Assembly (NCBI GenBank): GCA_007135385.1
Contig: SLIY01000353.1
Location: 1 to 5,058, forward strand
Length of the DNA stretch: 5,058 nt
Reading direction: 5' to 3'
Source of the DNA: Leptolyngbyaceae cyanobacterium CSSed165cm_216
GTDB lineage: Bacteria > Cyanobacteriota > Cyanobacteriia > Phormidesmidales > Phormidesmidaceae
The first letter of the stretch is position 1, and every line of letters starts with the position of its first letter. Below are positions 1 through 5,058 of this stretch, piece by piece. A program made the position numbers and the translations under genes. A model generated the notes under the pieces. It ran no database searches. It saw only the letters and a list, made by a program, of their open reading frames with translations, and was not told where the DNA came from.

Positions 1-1
1 A

Positions 2-622
<621 letters not shown>

Positions 623-652
623 CCCCAGCTGTCAGTGCTTCAGCCATAGATG

Positions 653-672
653 TTAGCCAGAATCATGGCTAG
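653..672. terminator. Small hairpin downstream of groL
   Basis: TAGCCA at 654-659 pairs with TGGCTA at 666-671 over a 6-nt loop (GAATCA), with one more wobble pair outside. It starts 31 bases after the groL stop codon. No T-run follows, so a terminator or 3'-end stabiliser role is inferred only from position. Confidence 0.35.
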
Positions 673-674
673 GA

Positions 675-706
675 AGGCAGGATGGTGCGATCGCACCATC
701 CTGCCT
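675..706. terminator. Perfect 32-bp palindrome centred on HIP1; probable bidirectional terminator
   Basis: Every base from 675 to 706 pairs with its dyad partner; the arms begin AGGCAGGATGGT and the centre is GCGATCGC (687-694). Both strands can form the same hairpin of up to about 14 bp. It lies between the convergent groL (ends 622) and exonuclease (ends 724) genes, where a shared terminator is expected. No U-tract follows on either strand, so it is not a textbook intrinsic terminator; many cyanobacterial 3' ends also lack one. A protein-binding or recombination role is possible. Confidence 0.6.
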
Positions 707-723
707 CATGCTATAGGTATCAG

Positions 724-1557
724 CTATAGATTCAGTAACAACTGCTGGGGATAAAGCTCTTGATACAACGCCTCAAGGTCGCCACGGCGATATAGATACC
801 GGTTACTGCGGCGGGAGGCACGATACTCACACCCTCGTTGCTCCAACTGTTGTTGTAGCTCTCGCTTGGTGCAGGTAAACGCCTTAGTGGCCTCTCGCAG
901 GGGAATCCACTGCTGGGCAAATTGTTGGCGCAGAGCACTATCACTCAACTCTCCCAGTTGGGTGAGAAGCATATTGGCCAGTAGCCAGCAGGCTTTCGTG
1001 TCTGCAAAGGCGCGATGCGATCGCCCCACATCAAAGCCAAAATGTTGAACCAGTTGAGGTAAGCTGCGAGACGGCAAATCTGCCAGCAGTAGCCGAGACA
1101 ACAGGACCGTACAAAATTGTTGGCGGTCAGGGCGCTGGAACATTTTTCCTAAGCGATCATACTCCGATTGAATAAAGCTATAGTCAAAGGCCAAGTTATG
1201 AGCGGTCAGGGTGCCTTGGTTAAGTCGTGGTTGCAGCCCCGCCCAAACCGACTCTGCCGTTTGCCCTTGACGCACCATCGCCGTTGTGATCCCGGTTAGT
1301 CGAGTGATCATAGCAGGCACAGGCACCTTGGCATTGACCATAACGCTGGTCTCATAAGTGATCCCCGCCTTGAGAGAGCCCTGAATCACCGCAATTTCGA
1401 TCACCCGCCCATCCCGCGCGCGCGACCCCGTTGTTTCCACGTCCACAATCGTCAACTGAGCTTCGATAAGCTGTCGGTAATAGGCCAATAAGTGGTCCGA
1501 CAACAGGGCTGACTGAGCAATGCCAGAAGCAGAAACAGGAATCATGACCGATGCCAA
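724..1557 (-). CDS. DnaQ-like DEDDh 3'-5' exonuclease family protein
   Basis: A 277-residue protein with a complete DEDDh exonuclease fold, which uses two metal ions to remove 3' nucleotides from DNA or RNA. The motifs are Exo I VDVETTG (D39, E41), Exo II AHNLAFDYSF (D125) and Exo III SHRAFADTKA (H181, D186), so all five catalytic residues are present. The LTGITTAMV segment (87-95) is typical of the DNA polymerase III epsilon/exonuclease family. After the domain, residues 205-277 form a separate tail with a basic stretch, RASRRSNRYLYRRGD (246-260), that may bind nucleic acid. No helicase or polymerase domain is fused, so whether it proofreads, repairs or processes RNA cannot be said. The listed start is TTG; an ATG four codons in (1543-1545) is as plausible, since neither has a good ribosome binding site at normal distance and conserved sequence begins only near residue 18. 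It lies 83 bases after the glycosyltransferase gene on the same strand. Confidence 0.9.
   Translation of the reverse strand: MASVMIPVSASGIAQSALLSDHLLAYYRQLIEAQLTIVDVETTGSRARDGRVIEIAVIQGSLKAGITYETSVMVNAKVPVPAMITRLTGITTAMVRQGQTAESVWAGLQPRLNQGTLTAHNLAFDYSFIQSEYDRLGKMFQRPDRQQFCTVLLSRLLLADLPSRSLPQLVQHFGFDVGRSHRAFADTKACWLLANMLLTQLGELSDSALRQQFAQQWIPLREATKAFTCTKRELQQQLEQRGCEYRASRRSNRYLYRRGDLEALYQELYPQQLLLNL
1017..1024. repeat. HIP1 octamer GCGATCGC
   Basis: A perfect copy of the highly iterated palindrome of cyanobacterial genomes, inside the exonuclease gene. It is useful as a taxonomic signature; no local function is claimed. Confidence 0.9.
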
Positions 1558-1586
1558 GGAGAGTAGTCTCTCTAAGGTGCCACAAA

Positions 1587-1614
1587 ATCCTAGGTCTGAA
1601 ATACCTCCTAGGAT
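1587..1614. repeat. 8-bp inverted repeat enclosing AGGAGG between the two minus-strand genes
   Basis: ATCCTAGG (1587-1594) pairs with CCTAGGAT (1607-1614) over a 12-nt loop; each arm contains the palindrome CCTAGG. On the minus strand, which is the coding strand here, the upstream arm and loop junction reads AGGAGGT, a near-perfect anti-SD match, yet the annotated start codon is about 47 bases further on. It could be a weak attenuator after the glycosyltransferase gene or a structure affecting translation of the exonuclease gene. Confidence 0.5.
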
Positions 1615-1640
1615 ATCTGGGGAGATACGCCGCAGAGCAC

Positions 1641-2585
1641 CTATGACCCCTTTGGTTTACGCCATAGTTGCATGAATCGCTCTTTTAAGATTAGCCATAG
1701 AAATGGTAAGTCATCCAGCAGATAGCGCTTCCAAAGGCGTCTAGGCTCAGACACCAACCGATATAACCACTCTAACCCCAACTGGCTAACCAACTCGGGT
1801 GCGCGGGGCTTGTGCCCAGCTTCAAAGTCAATGGCAGCCCCCACAGCTAGGAAAATATCAATGTTAGGCAGTTGATCCTTATGCTTAGCAATCCACTTTT
1901 CCTGTTTAGGGGCTCCAACCCCAACCACTAGAACAGTAGCTGAGGATTGGCGAATCATGTTAAGGATTTTTTCACATTCTGCTTCATCCTGTTCAAATCC
2001 AAAGGAAGGAGAGTGAGCCTGCACAATAATCTGGCGACCAATGCGTTGGTTAATGCGGGACTGGGCCTGGCGGGCCACCCCCTCTTTGCCCCCCAGCAAG
2101 AAAATCTTTATATGTTCATTGTGGCGATGGTGCTCACAAAACATAGGGAAGAGATCGGAACCCGAGATCTTAGCTTCGATAGGTGTACCGAGAAATTTTG
2201 AGGCAAGCAGTAGCACCTGACTGTCACAAACACGAAAGTCTGCCTGGCTGTAAGCTCTTACAAAATCAATATCTTTCTGGAGTTTCATCAAGTGATCAAC
2301 ATTTGGCGTAAAAACAACCCCTGCTTTTAGTTGATCTAAGAAATCGCTTACGGAAATATTGTCGATGGGAATATTTAAAATTTCCACCTGGCTTTGAACA
2401 TGCTCATACTGCTGCTTTCGCAACTCTCGAACAGTCGATTCCAGAGCAGCTTTACGAAACTGCTTATAGAGATGCTTGACGTCCTGAGCCGGTACCGTCT
2501 GCGAATCGCCAGACCCCGCGTTTGATGTTGAACTGGACTTGGTAGACTGTGACTCCATATTGCTATCTCTATTCAAGACCTTCAT
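1641..2585 (-). CDS. WecG/TagA/CpsF family glycosyltransferase (GT26)
   Basis: A 314-residue protein whose residues 67-300 match the GT26 family. These enzymes transfer an N-acetyl-mannosamine-type sugar from UDP-sugar to a lipid-linked acceptor at the inner face of the membrane, in teichoic acid, enterobacterial antigen or capsule/exopolysaccharide synthesis; the substrate here is unknown. Visible motifs are FTPNVDHL (92-99), ADFRVCDSQV (115-124), SGSDLFP (141-147), IFLLGGKEGVA (161-171), VGVGAPKQEKWI (221-232), GAAIDFEAG (249-257), RAPEL (261-265) and GLEWLYRL...EPRRLW (270-285). T93 and D121 are 28 residues apart, like T37 and catalytic D65 reported for Thermoanaerobacter TagA. The usual Asp-Gly is Asp-Ser-Gln here. 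The first 66 residues are an extension: Ser/Thr/Gln-rich and probably disordered to about 34, then a charged likely helix (36-66). The C-terminal tail (285-312) is basic and aromatic, fitting peripheral membrane attachment. An ATG at codon 10 has a slightly better GAGA-like leader and may be the true start. Confidence 0.9.
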   Translation of the reverse strand: MKVLNRDSNMESQSTKSSSTSNAGSGDSQTVPAQDVKHLYKQFRKAALESTVRELRKQQYEHVQSQVEILNIPIDNISVSDFLDQLKAGVVFTPNVDHLMKLQKDIDFVRAYSQADFRVCDSQVLLLASKFLGTPIEAKISGSDLFPMFCEHHRHNEHIKIFLLGGKEGVARQAQSRINQRIGRQIIVQAHSPSFGFEQDEAECEKILNMIRQSSATVLVVGVGAPKQEKWIAKHKDQLPNIDIFLAVGAAIDFEAGHKPRAPELVSQLGLEWLYRLVSEPRRLWKRYLLDDLPFLWLILKERFMQLWRKPKGS

Positions 2586-2632
2586 GCAAATTTAGATTTT
2601 CAATGGCTGACCAGGATGGGAAACTAGACCAT

Positions 2633-2663
2633 ATCATAGGAGCTCACCGCACTCTATCTACAA
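2633..2663 (-). promoter_or_regulatory. Weak candidate promoter for the glycosyltransferase gene
   Basis: On the minus strand TATGAT (2638-2633) matches the -10 consensus at five of six positions. TTGTAG (2663-2658) is a poor -35 at a long 19-nt spacing. Transcription would start about 40 bases before the ATG at 2585. The -35 candidate lies within the tandem 12-mer, which supplies a second TTGTAG 12 bases further upstream. Confidence 0.22.
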
Positions 2664-2680
2664 GACCTTCTACAAGACCT
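2657..2680. repeat. Two perfect tandem copies of a 12-mer
   Basis: TCTACAAGACCT occurs at 2657-2668 and again directly at 2669-2680, with no mismatch. Two adjacent identical 12-mers could be a duplicated regulator site or a replication-slippage duplication. Confidence 0.9.
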
Positions 2681-2695
2681 TTTAGTATGCCTAGA

Positions 2696-2794
2696 GGGCA
2701 CCTCGATTAATTGCCTTATTGCGAAATTTTGGAGTCTAGAAATACTGGATTCTCCTTGCCATTTTCAATAAGGCTTGTATTTTTCGAGGTGCCC
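2696..2794. mobile_element. Probable 99-bp MITE (non-autonomous inverted-repeat element)
   Basis: The element begins GGGCACCTCGA (2696-2706) and ends with the exact inverse TCGAGGTGCCC (2784-2794). Further in, GCCTTATTG (2713-2721) pairs with CAATAAGGC (2766-2774), and GGAG (2731-2734) can pair with CTCC near 2755, so most of it can fold as one long interrupted hairpin. TAGA lies directly outside both ends (2692-2695 and 2795-2798), fitting a 4-bp target-site duplication. It has no coding capacity. Terminal inverted repeats, small size, a flanking duplication and an intergenic site together suggest a MITE mobilised in trans by an IS transposase elsewhere; I cannot name the family. The alternative is a large regulatory or processing hairpin, in which case the flanking TAGA would be chance. 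Confidence 0.6.
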
Positions 2795-2906
2795 TAGAGG
2801 TAGTAGGCCTGGAAAACCCTGATGAACCTTAAAACCTAGCGAGTTGTTCAAGGATTTTAGGAAAAATAGCCTAAGGCGGCGTTACGTGCTGAGTGACATA
2901 ATATCC

Positions 2907-2937
2907 TTGGTAAAAAATCGGTATATTTATCGTAGAT
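2907..2937 (+). promoter_or_regulatory. Weak candidate promoter for the flavodiiron gene
   Basis: TATATT (2932-2937) matches the -10 consensus at five of six positions and TTGGTA (2907-2912) matches the -35 at four of six, with a long 19-nt spacing. The region is AT-rich, so chance matches are expected. If real, the 5' leader would be about 200 bases and would include the dyad at 3038-3085. Confidence 0.2.
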
Positions 2938-3037
2938 TGGGGGTAGACAGATGTCGTGCCTTTTACAACAGGTTCATAAAAGCTGAATAAGTGTGTAAAG
3001 TCTAAATAACTTAAGATTCAAGATCAGCTCGTGTTCT

Positions 3038-3085
3038 CTAGAAGGGCATGGGACCAAAGGTATACCTTTGAGAATCCATGTCTAG
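3038..3085. promoter_or_regulatory. Three-tier interrupted dyad upstream of the flavodiiron gene
   Basis: The core CAAAGGTATACCTTTG (3055-3070) is a perfect 16-bp palindrome. Outside it CATGG (3047-3051) pairs with CCATG (3076-3080), and outside that CTAGA (3038-3042) pairs with TCTAG (3081-3085), with short unpaired stretches between tiers. It ends 65 bases before the ATG at 3151. It could be an operator for a dimeric regulator or a structured 5' leader. No T-run follows, so it is a poor terminator. Confidence 0.5.
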
Positions 3086-3150
3086 GGGGACGGTAGGCTT
3101 TCAGACTAATGGCCTAAACCGCTTTGCTCTGTACTCACTGTGGCTTTCCC

Positions 3151-4863
3151 ATGACATCTCAACCTCGCGATGTGCAAATCTATCAAATTGCTGCTGGCAC
3201 GACGGTGATGCGGTGCCGCAGTTGGAATCGACTGCGCTTTGAGATTGAATACGCCTTGGAACGGGGCACGACGGCCAATAGCTATTTGATTCAAGCGGAT
3301 CGCACTGCCCTGGTTGATCCCCCAGGGGAGTCTTTCTGCGAGATGTTCTTGACCGCCCTAGAGCGTCATATTGATCTCTATCAGTTAGCTTTCATTATTC
3401 TTGGGCATATCAACCCTAACCGGGTTGGAACTTTAAAGATTCTGCTGAGACGGTTGCCAGATATTACGATCATCTGCTCCAATCCAGTGGCTTTGGCTCT
3501 CAAGGATTTATTGCCCGAAGCATCCCCCCGGGTGCGGGTGATTCGCAGTAGCGATGATCGCTTAGACCTAGGGCAGGGGCACGAGCTGCAGTTTGTCCCC
3601 ATTCCCACTCCTCGCTATCCAGGGGGGTTAGCCACCTTTGATCCCTATGCTCAGGCATTGTACTCTGATAAGCTTTTTGGCGCCCATCGCTGTGATGATG
3701 CAGTGTTTGATTTGGGTTGGGAGAGCCTGCTCGATGATCGTCGCTACTACTTTGATTGTTTATTTGCCTCAGGTACGCGCCAGGTACTGGCTGCCCTTGA
3801 CCGGTTAGAGACGATTCCGTTTCAGGTGCTAGCCCCTGGCCATGGGCCAGTTGTGCGTTATAGTGCTAAAGAACTTTTCCAGAGCTATCGTCAGTGGAGC
3901 CAGGCCCAAACAGCCCAGGATTTATCGGTGGCCTTAATCTACGCTTCAGCCTACGGCAACACGGCAACGATGGCCCAAGCTTTGGCCAGGGGGGTAACAA
4001 AGTCGGGGGTAGCTGTGGAAGCTATCAATGCCGAGCATGCGGATCCAGAAGAGATCAAAAAAGCTGTGGAGCAGTCTGCTGGTTTTTTAATGGGGTCGCC
4101 AACCCTAGGGGGGCATGCTCCAACGCAGATGCAAACGGCCCTGGGCATTGTGCTATCAACCGCCTCTAAATCTCAACCGGCTGGCGTTTTTGGGTCCTTT
4201 GGTTGGAGTGGGGAGGCCATTGATCTGCTCGAGCGTAAGCTGAAAGATGGTGGCTATTCCCTGGCGTTTGAATCGATTCGAGTTAAGTTTAAGCCTACAG
4301 ATGTCATCCTGAAATACTGCGAAGAGGTGGGGACTGACTTTGCCCAAGGACTGAAAAAGGCTAAGCGAGCAAAGCAGCCCCGCACCCCAGCCTCGGGGGT
4401 AGAACAGGCGATCGGACGGATTGTTGGTTCTCTGGGTGTAGTTACAGCCCGCCAGGGGGATGTAACCAGCGCTATGTTAGCGTCTTGGATCTCTCAAGCT
4501 TCCTTTGCCCCCCCTGGTTTTACGGTGGCCGTGGCTAAGGATCGAGCCATTGAGTCTTTGATGTATCCCGGTAGTCCATTCGTGTTAAATATTTTGGCTG
4601 AGGGGAAACACTTAGGGCCGATGAAGCATTTCCTCAAACCGTTTTCCCCGGGGGAAGATCGGTTTAAGGGGGTTGATATTGCCTTGGCTGACCATGGAGC
4701 ACCGATTCTAAAAGACGCGATCGCCTATCTTGACTGTACTGTAGCTCAACGTATGGAGTGCGGCGACCACTGGCTAGTGTATGCCACCGTCAATACTGGG
4801 CAGGTGCTAGATAATGACGCCAAAACTGCGGTGCATTTCCGCCAAACCGGTACCCACTATTAA
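3151..4863 (+). CDS. flv1: Flavodiiron protein with C-terminal flavin reductase domain, Flv1/Flv2 type
   Basis: A 570-residue class C flavodiiron protein of normal cyanobacterial length. Flv1 with Flv3 (and Flv2 with Flv4) returns electrons from the photosystem I acceptor side to O2, giving water without superoxide, and protects photosystem I under changing light. Domains: metallo-beta-lactamase-like core (about 1-250), flavodoxin-like FMN domain (about 259-405, with SAYGNT at 266-271 and SPTLGGHAP at 316-324), and flavin reductase domain (about 417-570, with MLASWISQASF at 442-452 and the final THY). The canonical ligand set H-x-E-x-D-H is H86-x-N88-x-N90-R91, and the next His is R155; D173 and H231 remain. 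Replacement by neutral and basic residues is known for Flv1 and Flv2, not Flv3 or Flv4. PPGFTVAVAKDRAIESL (454-470) and the absence of flv4 next door favour Flv1 over Flv2, from memory of the Synechocystis proteins. ATG was chosen over the in-frame TTG at 3124 because relatives begin just before PRDVQ. No clear ribosome binding site is seen. Confidence 0.93.
   Translation: MTSQPRDVQIYQIAAGTTVMRCRSWNRLRFEIEYALERGTTANSYLIQADRTALVDPPGESFCEMFLTALERHIDLYQLAFIILGHINPNRVGTLKILLRRLPDITIICSNPVALALKDLLPEASPRVRVIRSSDDRLDLGQGHELQFVPIPTPRYPGGLATFDPYAQALYSDKLFGAHRCDDAVFDLGWESLLDDRRYYFDCLFASGTRQVLAALDRLETIPFQVLAPGHGPVVRYSAKELFQSYRQWSQAQTAQDLSVALIYASAYGNTATMAQALARGVTKSGVAVEAINAEHADPEEIKKAVEQSAGFLMGSPTLGGHAPTQMQTALGIVLSTASKSQPAGVFGSFGWSGEAIDLLERKLKDGGYSLAFESIRVKFKPTDVILKYCEEVGTDFAQGLKKAKRAKQPRTPASGVEQAIGRIVGSLGVVTARQGDVTSAMLASWISQASFAPPGFTVAVAKDRAIESLMYPGSPFVLNILAEGKHLGPMKHFLKPFSPGEDRFKGVDIALADHGAPILKDAIAYLDCTVAQRMECGDHWLVYATVNTGQVLDNDAKTAVHFRQTGTHY
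4717..4724. repeat. HIP1 octamer GCGATCGC
   Basis: The third perfect HIP1 copy, inside the flavin reductase domain of the flavodiiron gene. It is a cyanobacterial signature with no local role claimed. Confidence 0.9.
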
Positions 4864-4879
4864 TCCCTTATCCAGGGAT
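4863..4879 (+). terminator. Small hairpin at the flavodiiron stop codon
   Basis: ATCCCT (4863-4868) pairs with AGGGAT (4874-4879) over a 5-nt loop, beginning on the last base of the stop codon. With a 6-bp stem and no following T-run, it is at most a weak 3'-end structure. Confidence 0.25.
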
Positions 4880-4952
4880 CCAGCCTATCGCCGACTATTA
4901 AGCTGCGTGAACGACTGGCCCCGAAATGGCTACGCCACAGCCGAATATGCTA

Positions 4953-4968
4953 CCAGTAGGAATACTGG
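4953..4968. terminator. Hairpin with GGAA tetraloop downstream of the flavodiiron gene
   Basis: CCAGTA (4953-4958) pairs perfectly with TACTGG (4963-4968) around the 4-nt loop GGAA, about 90 bases after the stop codon. No T-run follows. It may be a factor-dependent 3' end or chance. The rest of 4864-5058 holds only very short open frames, which I do not call as genes. Confidence 0.3.
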
Positions 4969-5058
4969 CTGAATGCCCGAGGTCATTGCCTGGACTACTT
5001 TTCAGCCAATTGTTACTAAAACGTGAATTTCAACCGCTTTAATACCTCTGAATTCATG

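Larger units (their letters stand above)
2586..3150. other. Divergent intergenic region without a gene
   Basis: These 565 bases separate the minus-strand glycosyltransferase from the plus-strand flavodiiron gene and must carry both promoters. I find no convincing open frame, tRNA or rRNA. The region holds a two-copy 12-mer (2657-2680), a MITE-like inverted-repeat element (2696-2794) and an interrupted dyad (3038-3085). The remainder is AT-richer than the flanking genes. Confidence 0.8.

Noticed and set aside
866..1048. Plus-strand 60-codon open frame
   Set aside because: It lies wholly inside the exonuclease gene on the other strand and has no recognisable domain.
1947..2201. Plus-strand 84-codon open frame
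   Set aside because: It lies opposite the conserved core of the glycosyltransferase; its composition is that of an antisense shadow.
2690..2800. Reading the 8-bp CCTAGAGG direct repeat as the target-site duplication
   Set aside because: It includes two bases of the terminal inverted repeat at each end; trimming to symmetrical ends leaves TAGA only.
2586..3123. Possible tRNA or riboswitch in the long gap
   Set aside because: The GGTTC at 2970 has no T-arm or acceptor-stem context, and no known riboswitch core was recognised.
3124..3150. Upstream in-frame TTG start for the flavodiiron gene, adding LCTHCGFP
   Set aside because: Known family members start just before PRDVQ, and the added residues, though carrying a Cys-x-x-Cys pattern, are not a family feature. 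There is no ribosome binding site.
3894..4169. Plus-strand 91-codon frame and a minus-strand frame over the flavodoxin domain
   Set aside because: Both overlap the conserved FMN-binding part of the flavodiiron gene in other frames and resemble no protein I know.
4926..5042. Plus-strand 38-codon frame starting MATPQPN after the flavodiiron gene
   Set aside because: It is short, has no ribosome binding site and no recognisable motif; its 5' part overlaps the CCAGTA/TACTGG hairpin.

Overview
The window looks like a cyanobacterial chromosome fragment. Three perfect copies of the HIP1 octamer GCGATCGC (687, 1017, 4717) lie in about 5 kb, where chance predicts roughly 0.08. One gene encodes a flavodiiron protein with a C-terminal flavin reductase domain, an architecture typical of oxygenic phototrophs. 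The GroEL and WecG-type proteins also read as cyanobacterial. I cannot name a genus from the sequence.

Layout: (1) 2-622 (+) is the 3' part of a GroEL gene with a long Gly-Gly-Met tail. (2) 623-723 is a convergent intergenic gap holding two hairpins, one a perfect 32-bp palindrome centred on HIP1. (3) 724-1557 (-) is a DnaQ-like DEDDh 3'-5' exonuclease with a basic C-terminal tail. (4) 1558-1640 is a short gap with an 8-bp inverted repeat around an AGGAGG motif. (5) 1641-2585 (-) is a WecG/TagA/CpsF glycosyltransferase with an unusual N-terminal extension and an altered active-site loop; it may be co-transcribed with the exonuclease. (6) 2586-3150 is a divergent, AT-richer intergenic region with a tandem 12-mer, a probable 99-bp MITE flanked by a 4-bp direct repeat, and a three-tier interrupted dyad. 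(7) 3151-4863 (+) is an Flv1/Flv2-type flavodiiron protein, most like Flv1, whose diiron ligands are largely replaced. (8) 4864-5058 holds small hairpins and no gene I can support.

The genes do not form one pathway: chaperonin, nucleic-acid processing, cell-envelope polysaccharide synthesis and O2 photoreduction sit side by side, as is common in cyanobacterial genomes. I see no CRISPR array, tRNA, rRNA or intact transposase, and no clearly new multi-gene system. The points most worth checking are the MITE-like element, the dyad upstream of the flavodiiron gene, the HIP1-centred palindrome and the subfamily-specific active site of the glycosyltransferase.
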